Positions 45,738 to 54,829 of a stretch of 64,000 nt of DNA are shown piece by piece. The DNA is from Nitrospira sp. (GTDB taxonomy: Bacteria; Nitrospirota; Nitrospiria; Nitrospirales; Nitrospiraceae). How positions within the stretch are numbered: position 1 is the stretch's first letter; every line of letters starts with the position of its first letter. The notes under the pieces are model-generated. The model did not search any database and was not told the origin of the DNA. It was given only the letters and a program-made list of their open reading frames with translations. The translations under genes were made by a program, and so were the position numbers. The stretch lies in contig CP126122.1 in the NCBI GenBank assembly GCA_030123565.1, positions 682,001-746,000 of the forward strand, read 5' to 3'.

Positions 45738-45932
45738 ATGAGTACCAAGCAAGCGGTCCTCGATCTGCTGGAAAAGCTTCCTGAAGACTGCACCATCGAC
45801 GATATCCAGTACCATCTCTATGTCCTTCAGACCATCGAGCGCGGCAGGCGGGACATCGCGCAAGGGAAACAGCTGAGCCACGAAGACGTGAAGCGAGAGC
45901 TAAGAGCCAAGTGGCAAAGCAGCGTGAAGTAA
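45738..45932 (+). CDS. Antitoxin of a ParE-type toxin-antitoxin module
   Basis: This encodes 64 residues from ATG 45738 with GCTGGAGAG upstream; the in-frame ATG at 45678 is not needed. The sequence LDLLEKLPEDCTIDDIQYHL and VLQTIERGRRDIAQGKQLSHEDV is characteristic of the short helical antitoxins encoded just ahead of ParE/RelE toxins. It overlaps the toxin gene by 22 bases. By analogy it neutralises the toxin through its C-terminal half and autoregulates the operon. Confidence 0.85.
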   Translation: MSTKQAVLDLLEKLPEDCTIDDIQYHLYVLQTIERGRRDIAQGKQLSHEDVKRELRAKWQSSVK

Positions 45933-46210
45933 TTTGGACCGCAGGAACACGGACCGACCTCGACGAAATCGTTGCCTACATCGCCAAAGATTCTCCGACC
46001 ACCGCCCTTGCCTTTCTCGAGGAAGTCCTCACTACAGCCGAGAGTCTCATGACACTTTCCGAGCGTGGGCGCATCGTGCCCGAGCTTCAAGAGCCGGGTG
46101 TCCGTGAGTTGTTCACCAAGAGGTATAGACTGTTCTATGAAGTCTGGACAGACAGGGTCCATGTATTGGGCCTGCTTCACGGTGCTCGAGAGTTCAAGAA
46201 GCGAGAGTGA
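45911..46210 (+). CDS. parE: ParE/RelE-family toxin
   Basis: This encodes 99 residues of the RelE/ParE fold: VIWTAGTRTDLDEIVAYIAKDSP at the N-terminus, AESLMTLSERGRIVPE and RELFTKRYRLFYEVWTDRVH, and the terminal LLHGAREFKK. The toxins of this subfamily poison DNA gyrase (ParE) or cleave mRNA (RelE); the sequence is closer to ParE. It overlaps its antitoxin by 22 bases, and the pair sits just downstream of the retroelement. Confidence 0.88.
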   Translation: MAKQREVIWTAGTRTDLDEIVAYIAKDSPTTALAFLEEVLTTAESLMTLSERGRIVPELQEPGVRELFTKRYRLFYEVWTDRVHVLGLLHGAREFKKRE

Positions 46211-46292
46211 TCCCAGATACATCTGTCTTGCCCCGTCCGCCCGGATGGCAAAGTTGGCGCCCTGCACTCCGGCCGGTCCACCAGGCATTCTC

Positions 46293-47159
46293 TTATGACC
46301 GGCTCTCGGCAAAGGTATCGCAAGTTCCAGGGTCGCCGGACTGCAGACCGCGGCGTAGCCAGGTCATCCGTTGCTCGGATGAGCCGTGAGTCCAGCTTTC
46401 CGGCTGCACATGGCCTTGCGACATTTTCTGTAGTTGGTCGTCTCCGATGGCCGCCGCGGCGCGCAGGCCTTCCTCGAAATCACCGGGCTCGATGAGGTTG
46501 CGGTTGTGTTGCGCATGGTAGCCCCAGACACCGGCGAAACAATCGGCCTGGAGTTCCATGCGGACGGACAGGGCGTTGCGTTCCGCGGTCGAGACCCGTT
46601 GTTGCAGCTGGCTGACCTTCTCGGCGACGCCGAGCAGATTCTGGACATGGTGCCCGATTTCATGGGCGATGACATAGGCCTGCGCGAAGTCGCCGGGCGC
46701 GCCGAGGCGTTGCGACAGTTCGTTGAAAAACGAGAGGTCCAAATAGACTTTGTGGTCGCCGGGACAATAGAAGGGGCCGACGGCGGATGAGGCGGTGCCG
46801 CAGGCGGAGCGTACCGCGCCGGTAAACAGCACCATACGAGGGTCTTCGTAGGTGCGGCCCGATTTCGGAAGCAGTGCGCGCCAGGTGTCTTCTGTATCGG
46901 CCAAGACGACCGAGGCGAATTTTCCGAGCTTGTCGTTCGGTGCCCCGACGGGGCCGGAGGTATCAGGACCCGAGGAATCGGCCATCTCCTGCACGCCGCT
47001 CAGCATGTTCAGCAAGGTGAGCGGATTCGTCCCGGTCAAAAAGCTCACCGCAAGCACCAACACGATGCCGCCCAATCCGAGGCCTACGCCCGATCTGGCC
47101 GGGCCCATCCCTCGGCGGTCTTCGATGTTTCCGCTCTCCCGTTGGCCTTCCCATCGCAT
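46293..47159 (-). CDS. Neutral zinc metallopeptidase, YpfJ family
   Basis: This encodes 288 residues from ATG 47159 with AAGGAG nine bases before it. The N-terminus MRWEGQRESGNIEDRRG is the family signature, followed by a membrane helix (about residues 25-43) and the catalytic domain of PF04228: GPFYCPGDHKVYLDLSFF, the zinc motif H166-E167-I-G-H170, and ELQADCFAGVWGYHA with the third ligand. It is probably anchored in the inner membrane facing the periplasm. The physiological substrate is unknown. Confidence 0.93.
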   Translation of the reverse strand: MRWEGQRESGNIEDRRGMGPARSGVGLGLGGIVLVLAVSFLTGTNPLTLLNMLSGVQEMADSSGPDTSGPVGAPNDKLGKFASVVLADTEDTWRALLPKSGRTYEDPRMVLFTGAVRSACGTASSAVGPFYCPGDHKVYLDLSFFNELSQRLGAPGDFAQAYVIAHEIGHHVQNLLGVAEKVSQLQQRVSTAERNALSVRMELQADCFAGVWGYHAQHNRNLIEPGDFEEGLRAAAAIGDDQLQKMSQGHVQPESWTHGSSEQRMTWLRRGLQSGDPGTCDTFAESRS

Positions 47160-47298
47160 GGCGAAACTCCTTGCGCGAGGCGCGCCAGCGCCGACACCCT
47201 GACTCAAGCAGCAAAGCAAGTCAAGGGACTGTTGTGCCGATCCGAGGTTCCGGACGGTATCCATTTCGATACCGGAGGTATCTTTTTCGATAACAAGA

Positions 47299-48602
47299 TT
47301 GATTGTATTCGATGATGCCGCGTCGTTCAGCGCTTCTCCCTTCAAATCCCTGAAGAATCCCGACCTCACTGCGGGGATGACCTTTTTCGGGCAATTTCTC
47401 GACCATGACGTGACCTTCGACCCGACCTCCAGCCTGGAACGGCAGCAGGATCCAGAGGCCGTCATGAATTTTAGGACACCGGCGCCTGAACTGGACAGTG
47501 TCTACGGCAGCGGCCCCGGCGCCTCGCCTCATCTGTATGATCAATCGGTGACGGGCAAGGGCATCAAGTTGCTGGTGGAGGACATTCCCGGCTCGGCGGC
47601 CAAGTCGCGCGGCGGTGTGCCGCAGTTCGATGTGCCGCGCAATGCGCAGGGCACGGCGTTGCTCGGCGATCCGCGCAACGACGAAAACCTGATCGTCTCG
47701 CAATTACAGCTGGCGTTCCTCAAGTTTCACAACGCGGTGGTGGACCATGTGGTCGCCACGACCGGCCTCGCCAATCCGCATGAGGTCTTTGCCGAAGCGC
47801 AACGATTGGTGCGCTGGCACTATCAATGGATCGTCGTGCATGAGTTCCTACCGAAGACCGTCGGGCAACCGATGGTCGATTCGATCCTGACGCAGGGCAG
47901 GCAGTTCTACAACTGGCGCCATACGCCCTTCATTCCGGTCGAGTTTTCGGTCTGCGCCTGCCGTTTCGGCCATTCGCAGGTGCGGCCGAGCTACCGGGCG
48001 AACTTCGGTGCGGCTCCGGACAGGAGTTCTTTGCGTTGATCTTCAATAACAGCCTGCCGGATTCCGCCGACTCGAACGATCTTCGCGGCGGCAAGCGGGC
48101 CGACCGCCGTTTCATCGACTGGCAGACGTTCTTCGACTTCGGCGATGGGAATGTCCGCTCCAACAAGAAGATCGACACCAAACTCTCGTCGGTGTTGTTC
48201 GACTTGCCTGGGTTCCCGAGCAGTGAGCCGCAATCGCTGGCGCAGCGTAATTTGCTGCGGCACCTAACCTTCGGGTTGCCGTCCGGCCAGAACGTCGCGA
48301 AGGCCATGCGCGTGGCGCCGCTTCCACCCAGTGACCTGGCGGAGCTGAAGCCCTACGGATTGGATACCCGCACGCCGCTCTGGTTCTACCTGCTCAAGGA
48401 GGCAGACGTCAGCGAGGACGGCAAACGCCTTGGGTCTGTGGGCGGCCGCATCGTCGCGGAGGTGTTCATCGGCCTGTTGGAGGGGGACCACATGTCCTAT
48501 CTCAGGCAAGATCCCGGATGGACACCGACCTTGACGACGAACGGGAGCTTTACGATGGCGGATTTGCTCAAGTTTGCCGGCGTGGTCCATCCCTTGGCGT
48601 AA
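47299..48602 (+). pseudogene. Animal-type haem peroxidase, N-truncated and frameshifted
   Basis: Two adjoining frames encode one haem peroxidase (PF03098). The first (47299 to about 48006) carries TAGMTFFGQFLDHDVTFD with the distal His, then SVYGSGPGASPHLYD, NAQGTALLGDPRNDENL and FLKFHNAVVDHV, and GRQFYNWRHTPFIPVEF. Past SYRANFG the frame is lost, and the continuation GQEFFALIFNNSLPDSAD to TMADLLKFAGVVHPLA is in another frame (to 48602). The usual N-terminal 50-60 residues are missing, replaced by the ypfJ-like promoter region; the apparent start is TTG. It is a broken gene unless a sequencing indel near 48010 is at fault. Confidence 0.85.
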
Positions 48603-48626
48603 CGAGGGCGATGAGCCATTGGCCTC

Positions 48627-48666
48627 GAGTCGTGCCCATCCGATTTCGATCGGGTGGGTACGACTC
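48627..48666. terminator. Long hairpin after the peroxidase remnant
   Basis: GAGTCGTGCCCATCCGA faces TCGGGTGGGTACGACTC, 17 positions with two mismatches or wobbles, around a six-base loop. No T-run follows. It may insulate the downstream lipoprotein gene. Confidence 0.5.
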
Positions 48667-48723
48667 CTGTTCGCTGCAAATCCGGGCTGGACAGGCCCAA
48701 GACCGGTTCGTTACACTTTAGGC

Positions 48724-49332
48724 ATGTCGTTTCTTGCCTATCCCTCTGCCAGATTCGCATTCGGAACCGTTGCAGCCGTTGGGCTGCTGTTCTCATTCCA
48801 AGGCTGCCAGATCCCCACCGGTCTGCCGCCCAGCGCAAACTTGAAACCCAGCCTGGCTGCGCCGGAATGTCCGAAGCTCGGCGGGATTTACGAACTGAAC
48901 GGTGAAGCGTTGCCTGGCACGGTGGATTTCTACCGGAACCGGAACAACAAATTGACCTTGAATGCCATGCTGGGCGTGGCGGCTCCCGCTGATCTCGTGC
49001 AGGACGCAGTCAGGGTCGAGGTGCTGCAGGACGATACGTTGGAATTGGTCAATCGGCACGACGGCGCGATCGCCGCCCATCAGTTGGATCTCCAGCCGGA
49101 AGACCGGGTGACATGCAACCGCAATCACATCACGATCCAGCGGACTCGCTTCGAAGGGGGCGAAGAGGATGAGCCGATCCGCAACATCTCCAATATCGCG
49201 CAGGAACTGACGGTGGAGCGGGATGGAACGCTGCTCGTTCGGACGCGCATCATCACCCAGAGTAAATCCTCCTTCTTCAGCACGCCGGTTCCGCCGGAAG
49301 AATATGCGGCACGGTTCAGGCGGCTCGATTGA
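48724..49332 (+). CDS. Hypothetical lipoprotein
   Basis: This encodes 202 residues from ATG 48724; the in-frame upstream codons from 48574 are unlikely. The N-terminus FGTVAAVGLLFSFQGC is a lipoprotein signal with Cys as the lipidated residue. The mature protein is mostly beta (TLELVNRHDG, DRVTCNRNHITIQR) and ends with a Ser/Pro segment. I do not recognise the family. It precedes the rluE-like gene by 126 bases. Confidence 0.65.
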   Translation: MSFLAYPSARFAFGTVAAVGLLFSFQGCQIPTGLPPSANLKPSLAAPECPKLGGIYELNGEALPGTVDFYRNRNNKLTLNAMLGVAAPADLVQDAVRVEVLQDDTLELVNRHDGAIAAHQLDLQPEDRVTCNRNHITIQRTRFEGGEEDEPIRNISNIAQELTVERDGTLLVRTRIITQSKSSFFSTPVPPEEYAARFRRLD

Positions 49333-49458
49333 CCCTGTGTTGAGCAGCCCCGCGGCGCCGTTCCTTCGAGATACCTTCGCCTGCCCACTCCCTCCTCCGT
49401 TCCCTCCCTCTCGTGCGATTGTGGCGAGCATTGAATCGATGCTGAGAGCGTCGCTCCT

Positions 49459-50109
49459 ATGACGGTGCAACCCAGCATTCGCACCCTGGCATTCAATAAG
49501 CCCTACGATGTGTTGCCTTGTTTTACCGATCCCGACGGTCGCCCGACCTTGAGCGACTATGTCGAGGTTCCCGGTGTGTATGCGGCAGGCCGGCTCGATC
49601 GTGACAGCGAAGGGCTGTTGCTGCTGACGTCGGACGGTGCGTTGGCCCATTCCATCACGGATCCGCAGCACCACCTTCCCAAAATCTACCTGGCACAAGT
49701 CGAGCTGGTTCCGGATGAAGCAGCCTTAGAACGGTTACGCAGCGGGGTCCTGCTGAGTGGGAAACGCACGAGGCCTGCGTTGGTTCGCGTCCTGAGGGAG
49801 GAACCCCACCTGCCGGACCGGCCGGTCCCCATTCGATTCCGGAAGAATGTCCCGACAGCCTGGCTGGAACTCACGCTGTATGAAGGCATGAACCGGCAAG
49901 TGCGGCGGATGACGGCTGCAGTCGGTCATCCCACCTTGCGGCTGGTGCGGGTGGCGATCGGGCCGATTACCTTGAGAAACCTCCAGCCGGGCCGGTGGCG
50001 GGAGCTGGCGCCCCATGAAGTGAGGCAGATCTATCGGGACAGTAAGTTGGGATCGCGCGGAAGGTCTGCCACTGGGCCACTTCGTCGGAGAGTCAGGAGC
50101 CGTTCCTGA
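49459..50109 (+). CDS. rluE: Pseudouridine synthase, RluE-like (no S4 domain)
   Basis: This 216-residue protein matches the RsuA/RluE branch: RTLAFNKPYDVLPCFTDPDG at the start, the catalytic GRLDRDSEGLLLLTSDG with its Asp nucleophile, KIYLAQVE, YEGMNRQVRRMTAAVGHPTLRLVRVAIG, and a basic tail. The S4 domain is absent, as in RluE, which modifies U2457 of 23S rRNA in E. coli. Which uridine this enzyme modifies is inferred only by similarity. Confidence 0.9.
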   Translation: MTVQPSIRTLAFNKPYDVLPCFTDPDGRPTLSDYVEVPGVYAAGRLDRDSEGLLLLTSDGALAHSITDPQHHLPKIYLAQVELVPDEAALERLRSGVLLSGKRTRPALVRVLREEPHLPDRPVPIRFRKNVPTAWLELTLYEGMNRQVRRMTAAVGHPTLRLVRVAIGPITLRNLQPGRWRELAPHEVRQIYRDSKLGSRGRSATGPLRRRVRSRS

Positions 50110-50181
50110 GACCTGCCGCAGGCTTCGGGCACCGGTTGAGCCGACCGAGGGTCGGCGTTGTATGGGCGCATCGGAGGGCCG

Positions 50182-51330
50182 ATGGTTCGGGACGGCGGTT
50201 GTTGGGCGCTCCTTGTGGCGGTGAGCCTTCTGTTCGGCCTCACCGGTTGCCGAACGGGAAGTTCGCATCCCTCGCAAGGGCAATCCTGTGTGGGGATCGA
50301 AGGGCAGATCCATCTGTCGGACCGGATCGGCACGCTCAACCGCCTGGCCGATGCCTTTGCGGAGCGTTGTTATGACAGCGTGATCGCCTATGGCGAGAAG
50401 GCCCGCACGGAGTTTCGACACAAGACCTTCTCTTTCATCAAGGAAACCGGCAACGTCTTTGTCCCGGAGGGCTCCTTCATCGACTATGTCTTGGAAAGTT
50501 ATGAACGAGGGTATCTGAGTCTCTTATTGGCGGCGAGTTATGCGAACGTGCGGCAGCAGGAGGCGGCGAAGGTCGAACTTCGGCAGCTGGACCATGAATT
50601 GTTTGCGCCGCTCTACAATTACGGCGAAGACCCGGTGAATCTCCTGTTGTCGGCCCTGTTATGGGAGCGGCTGGGGGAGATGAGCGAGGCGCGGGTCGAT
50701 TGGCTCAGGCTGCGGGACCTGGGCGCGTTGTCGAAGGGGCAGTCGGAAGACATCCGCGTCTTCGCCGCGCGGCAGGTGGAACGGATCGACCATGGGCAGG
50801 ATTCCGGCGCCCCCTGGCAGGTCTACGGCATCGGTCGGTTTCCCGACCTCACATGGGACTTGCGATTCTTCGGTTCCACCGACGGGTATTTTTCCGTGAA
50901 GACGAAGGAAGAATTTCCCCCCACCTGCCGGTCCGATCAGGGCCTGCGCCTCTCGACCAGCAGTTGGTTCGAGAAGATCGCGATTCGCCATAGCCATGCC
51001 TACCACCCCCTGTTGAACGCGCAGGCCTGGATTCGTTTGCCGGTCGGATTGACCTATGCGTTGGTGCCGGTGGCGACCGGAGCGGGGATCATGGTAGGGG
51101 GCTGTATGGTCGATGCCGCCTCCAACGGTAAGGGAGGACTCTGCCGGCTCTCCGTCCTGGGAGGAGCGGCGGTGATGCAAACCGCGCCGGTCGTGCTGGA
51201 AGGCGCGCTGCAGCCTGACCTGCGGCATTGGGAAGAGGTGCCGGCGGCGTTCGTGATTACGAGGGCTTCCGATCCGTTGTCGGAGGAATGCCTCCCGACC
51301 GACGGTGCGCTGACTCGGCGATTGTTCTGA
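50182..51330 (+). CDS. Hypothetical lipoprotein with TPR-like N-terminal half
   Basis: This encodes 382 residues from ATG 50182 with GGAGGG upstream; the TTG at 50158 is an alternative start. The lipobox is L-T-G-C near residue 23. The first half is helical and repeat-like (LSLLLAASYANVRQQEAAKVEL, LLLSALLWERLGEMSEARVDW), like tetratricopeptide units. The second half is mixed with a Gly-rich hydrophobic stretch (YALVPVATGAGIMVGGCMVDAA). Its sequence recalls the assembly lipoproteins near cell-wall or pilus loci, but no firm family can be named. Confidence 0.6.
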   Translation: MVRDGGCWALLVAVSLLFGLTGCRTGSSHPSQGQSCVGIEGQIHLSDRIGTLNRLADAFAERCYDSVIAYGEKARTEFRHKTFSFIKETGNVFVPEGSFIDYVLESYERGYLSLLLAASYANVRQQEAAKVELRQLDHELFAPLYNYGEDPVNLLLSALLWERLGEMSEARVDWLRLRDLGALSKGQSEDIRVFAARQVERIDHGQDSGAPWQVYGIGRFPDLTWDLRFFGSTDGYFSVKTKEEFPPTCRSDQGLRLSTSSWFEKIAIRHSHAYHPLLNAQAWIRLPVGLTYALVPVATGAGIMVGGCMVDAASNGKGGLCRLSVLGGAAVMQTAPVVLEGALQPDLRHWEEVPAAFVITRASDPLSEECLPTDGALTRRLF

Positions 51331-51474
51331 GCGATCCCATCCATGAAGCAGGGAAGTCGGCCGGATCATGGGCTCACAGGGCGGGATGCAGCCGGTTGTT
51401 TCGATGTCAGTGTGCGGGCTTCGTTCGAATCGTACGAGCTTCCCTCGAAAAGGCGTGGAAGAAAGGAGTTTCGA

Positions 51475-51936
51475 ATGAAATGGCGAGATCGCATCATGGT
51501 TGGTGCCTGCTGTGGGCTGTTGATGTCGTTCGTTCTTGTGCCTCCCTCCGATGCCGACAGCACCGTGATCACTAAACGGAGCAAGTATTCAGTGCCGGAC
51601 ACGATCGACCGGATTGAGAAGGCCGTGACCGAGAAAGGCATGAAAATATTCGCCCGCATCAACCATGCGGGGGAGGCGAAGCAAGCTGGATTGGAGATGA
51701 GGCCCACCGAGTTGCTGCTCTTCGGCAACCCCAAAGGCGGTACACCCCTCATGGTCGCGAAGCCGACGACGGCGATCGATCTGCCGATGAAGGCCTTGGC
51801 GTGGGAAGACGAGGCAGGCCACGTGTGGCTGACGTACAATGCGCCCGGGTTGTTGCACGAGCGACATGGGGTACCCAAGGAGTTGGCCTCCCGCCTCGAT
51901 CCGGTGGGAACGTTGCTGGAGCGGGTGGTGGAGTAA
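51475..51936 (+). CDS. Exported DUF302-family protein
   Basis: This encodes 153 residues from ATG 51475 with GAAAGGAG upstream. A signal peptide covers residues 1-25. The mature part is a single DUF302 domain: SVPDTIDRIEKAVTEKGMKI, then FARINHAGEAKQAGLEMRPTE, LLLFGNPKGGTPLM and ALAWEDEAGHVWLTYNAPGLL. The fold is a small alpha/beta sandwich and the family is often periplasmic with unknown ligands. It precedes another small exported protein on the same strand. Confidence 0.85.
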   Translation: MKWRDRIMVGACCGLLMSFVLVPPSDADSTVITKRSKYSVPDTIDRIEKAVTEKGMKIFARINHAGEAKQAGLEMRPTELLLFGNPKGGTPLMVAKPTTAIDLPMKALAWEDEAGHVWLTYNAPGLLHERHGVPKELASRLDPVGTLLERVVE

Positions 51937-52096
51937 GCGGCGCCTTTGTTCGAAAGGGCGCAGTCGGGAGCGACCCATCCTGTGTGCCGAACCGATTCAA
52001 CTGGAACTGGATATGGAGAGCCAAGCTGAGGTATACCAGGCGGGCAAGAAGGGGGCGAGATCGGTGAGCCGTTGCGGTCGATGGGGGGAATTGGCG

Positions 52097-52639
52097 ATGG
52101 GGTTACATGCGAGGGTGATGGGTAGGTTGTCCGTGCTGCTGCTGCTCGGTGCCGGTCTCTTGCCGGCTGTCTCAGCGCAGGGGGCGAGTCCGGATCCTGC
52201 GCCGCTGGCCGATATGAGGCACATCAAGAAATTCGTGTTGGTCGAAGTGCTGACCCAGGGGACCGCCGAGAAGATCGGCATCAACAGCGCCGAGCTGACC
52301 GATGTGACGAGGGTGACGTTGCTCAACAAGCTGCCGGGGATCGCGCTCGAAGCGTCGAGCGGTCCGTCTCCCGACGCCACGGAACGACCCAATCAACTCG
52401 GCTTCTTTACCTGCGATGTGTGGACGGTGGGCGAGCAATACATCGCCGCCTACCATGTGGATTGCAATGCCGGTTCCTACAACGCACAGAAGACACCGGG
52501 CAGTTTGTGGAACCAGGCGATTTTGGGTTATGGGCCGAAGGACGACGTTTCGGAAGCGGTCCGGAAAGGCGTGCGCGCGATGGTCGAACTGTTCGCGACG
52601 ACGTTCTCCAACGCCCGGGGGGGAAGCGGAGGGCAGTAG
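52097..52639 (+). CDS. Exported hypothetical protein
   Basis: This encodes 180 residues from ATG 52097 (MGLHARVMGRLSVLL), giving a Sec signal peptide cleaved near VSA-QGA; upstream in-frame starts would place the signal too far inside. The mature part contains VLVEVLTQGTAEKIGINSAE and a two-cysteine pair (FFTCDVWT, HVDCNAGSY) that may form a disulfide. I do not recognise the family. It is the last gene before the PIN/RHH module. Confidence 0.55.
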   Translation: MGLHARVMGRLSVLLLLGAGLLPAVSAQGASPDPAPLADMRHIKKFVLVEVLTQGTAEKIGINSAELTDVTRVTLLNKLPGIALEASSGPSPDATERPNQLGFFTCDVWTVGEQYIAAYHVDCNAGSYNAQKTPGSLWNQAILGYGPKDDVSEAVRKGVRAMVELFATTFSNARGGSGGQ

Positions 52640-52764
52640 GAGACAAACCGGGGCGCATGCAATATCGGAGAACCGCCGTGACAACTTGCCGACGAACAGA
52701 GAGTTTATTGACGGAGAACATGACTTTCTTGCATTGAAGTCGCATTTGTATTACTTTGTGTGAC

Positions 52765-52983
52765 ATGAAGAATGCGGTGACGATTCGCCTTGACCACGAT
52801 CTGGAGCGAATGCTCGAAAAGTTTTGCCGGCGCTCGAAGCGAAAGCGGAGCGAGGTCGTTCGGGATGCCTTGCGCCGACAACTCTCCTTGATGACGTTCG
52901 AGCAACTCAGACACAAGGCCATGCCGTTCGCTGAAGCGAGAGGATTCCTGACGGATGAAGACATCGTCAAAGTTGTGTCGTGA
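52765..52983 (+). CDS. Ribbon-helix-helix antitoxin
   Basis: This encodes 72 residues from ATG 52765. AVTIRLDHDLERMLEKFCR and KRKRSEVVRDALRRQL form the CopG/RHH DNA-binding domain, and the C-terminal part (MPFAEARGFLTDEDIVKVVS) would wrap the toxin. The GTG start of the PIN toxin overlaps its stop (52980-52983). It likely autorepresses the operon. Confidence 0.85.
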   Translation: MKNAVTIRLDHDLERMLEKFCRRSKRKRSEVVRDALRRQLSLMTFEQLRHKAMPFAEARGFLTDEDIVKVVS

Positions 52984-53393
52984 AGGTCTTCCTCGACACC
53001 AATGTCTTGGTCAGCGGGTTCGCCACGCGAGGGCTCTGTGCCGATGTGATCCGACTCATTCTCGCCGAGCATGAACTCATCATCGGTGATGTGGTTCTAA
53101 GAGAGGTCGAGCGAGTCCTTAAACAGAAGATTGGCCTTCCAACCGAACAGATCCAAGAAATCCTCGCCTTCCTCGAAACTCAGACCGTCCAGCCCAAACC
53201 TAAACCTCCATCACCGCTGCAAGTTCGTGATGAGAATGATCAGTGGATATTAGCTTCGGCGTTAGCCGCCAAGGCCGAAGTGCTCGTGACCGGGGACAAA
53301 GATTTGTTGGATGTAGTGGATAAAGTCGGTGGTTTAACCATCACCGATCCGCGCGGGTTCTGGAATCTTGTTCGGAAGCGGTCACGAACGTAG
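52980..53393 (+). CDS. PIN-domain toxin (PIN_3 family, VapC-like)
   Basis: This encodes 137 residues from GTG 52980. The PIN nuclease acidic residues are visible: LDTNVLVSG (Asp6) at the start, LREVERVL with Glu, and DENDQWILASALAAKAEVLVTGDKDLL with two further Asp residues. This subfamily (PF13470) is annotated as the toxin of chromosomal PIN-family TA pairs and probably cleaves tRNA or other RNA. It is paired with the RHH antitoxin by a four-base overlap. Confidence 0.88.
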   Translation: MKVFLDTNVLVSGFATRGLCADVIRLILAEHELIIGDVVLREVERVLKQKIGLPTEQIQEILAFLETQTVQPKPKPPSPLQVRDENDQWILASALAAKAEVLVTGDKDLLDVVDKVGGLTITDPRGFWNLVRKRSRT

Positions 53394-53439
53394 CTGTGCT
53401 CGCCGCTGAAGCTGATTCAGAAGAAGCAACTCACGACAT

Positions 53440-53836
53440 TCTTCTCCAAGCGAAGGTGTTCGCTCACGGAACGTGCCCCATTCGTGGCCTATGCGATAGA
53501 GAGATCGGACCATGAGAAAGAGACGATTCGTCTCATCAGCGTGAGGCAAGCGAGTCGGAAAGAGCGTGAAGCATATTCCAGATTCACAGATTGGTTTTTT
53601 GAATATTTCCGAAGCCACCGATGAACAGTTGAAACGCATGCGCCGGGTGGGGAGGAGGCCTTCTACTGGAATGGCGAAGCAATTGATCGCCATTCGCTTC
53701 TCGCCGCCAAACAGGCACTCCTTATCCGACCCTGATCCGCGAGTTGCTGAAAAAAATCGCTTTCGCGTGCGGCGTGAGGGGTGTTGCCGATGAGTCACTG
53801 AGCAGAATTGATCTCATAAGTGACTACAAAACTTGA
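53440..53836 (+). pseudogene. Decayed BrnT/BrnA-like toxin-antitoxin relic
   Basis: No intact ORF is present, but two fragments make sense in order. The first (about 53470-53580) reads FVAYAIERSDHEKETIRLI then SVRQASRKEREAY, the C-terminal end of BrnT toxins (E-T-I-R-I-I-S-A-R-K-A-T-x-x-E-R). The second, from GTG 53566, reads NISEATDEQLKRMRRVG and GMAKQLIAIRFSP, then after an indel TPYPTLIRELLKKIAFACG, the antitoxin of the BrnA/CopG kind. The toxin N-terminus is lost and the antitoxin is frameshifted. Confidence 0.6.
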
Positions 53837-53894
53837 CTCCATTCTCCCATGTATTCGCTGCACACCAAATCTGGAATGAAATGCGGAGGCTGCT

Positions 53895-54716
53895 ATGGCG
53901 GAACTTATCAAGCCAATCAGCGTAAAAGACTATTTAGAATTTGAAGAACAAGAAACGAAGCGGTTACAAGCACGATGGAAAGCAGAATTAGACTCGTTCT
54001 CTGCCCTTGGGGATCTGTACGGTTTATTAGCTGCAAACATCAAGGTGTCTGCTCAAAATTTGATCTTGCCATGCAGGTTGTTTCTTGCTGTTGAGAGTCA
54101 GATGTACGGGGTGGTTTCACAATTGTTAAGGAGGAGAATGACTGATGCGCTCGCGTTAACCCGTCGTGCGATTGAGGCAGCTGCGGCAGCGTATCTTGTA
54201 TGGGAAAAGCCAGCGCTGGCAGAAGTGTTTCTCAATGCTTATCCAAATGTAAATATGGCCGATGATCTCAAGCAATGGAAGCCGTCGAAGAAGTACAAGG
54301 AAGAATTTTCAACTCAGAAGTTGTTTGACCACGATGGTGAGGTGTGGAATCGTCTCAGAAGCACTTATCAAGTTACGAGTGCTATGTGCTCTCACGCGGG
54401 GCCGGGGGTGTTAAAAGACCAAGAAAATCGGAATCAACAACTGTACGTTCATTTTGTGCATCCTGATGAGGGTGAAGGGCGGCGGCATTGGTACTGGATT
54501 ATGGGCTCATATTTCGAAATGCTAAGGGTGTTCATGAGAATTTTTCGGGAGCAGTTAGAGAGAACATTCTTAGGTCAGTTAGAAAAGGATATCATTGGTT
54601 GGCGGGACAAGAGTGCTAAACAGTTCGATGAGTTAGCAAGGCAGAGTTCTAAGGATACTCTCAAAGATTCAAGTCTAATACTGAGGCACGAACAAGTTAA
54701 ATTTCTATTTCGTTAA
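53895..54716 (+). CDS. Hypothetical helical protein, AT-richer
   Basis: This encodes 273 residues from ATG 53895. Codon usage (TTA, AGA, GTT, AAT) is less GC-rich than in the surrounding genes, suggesting acquisition. The protein is almost entirely helical: MTDALALTRRAIEAAAAAYLVWEK, SSKDTLKDSSLILRHEQ and similar. The family is not one I can name with confidence; DUF5677-like proteins have a similar shape, with a helix carrying R-x-A-x-E. It lies between the TA relic and an interspersed repeat. Confidence 0.55.
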   Translation: MAELIKPISVKDYLEFEEQETKRLQARWKAELDSFSALGDLYGLLAANIKVSAQNLILPCRLFLAVESQMYGVVSQLLRRRMTDALALTRRAIEAAAAAYLVWEKPALAEVFLNAYPNVNMADDLKQWKPSKKYKEEFSTQKLFDHDGEVWNRLRSTYQVTSAMCSHAGPGVLKDQENRNQQLYVHFVHPDEGEGRRHWYWIMGSYFEMLRVFMRIFREQLERTFLGQLEKDIIGWRDKSAKQFDELARQSSKDTLKDSSLILRHEQVKFLFR

Positions 54717-54829
54717 GGTGGGTGGTATTTCCATCTCCTATTGGCCTGCCGCGCTTCCGAGGCTCACTGCCTCTGTCGAGCAAGCCAGCAGTCTGAGCTT
54801 GCTTCTCTTCCTGCATGGAATGGGGCCCC

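Noticed and set aside
53382..53798. 138-residue minus-strand ORF
   Set aside because: The plus strand shows readable BrnT/BrnA-like fragments here, which explain the open reverse frame.
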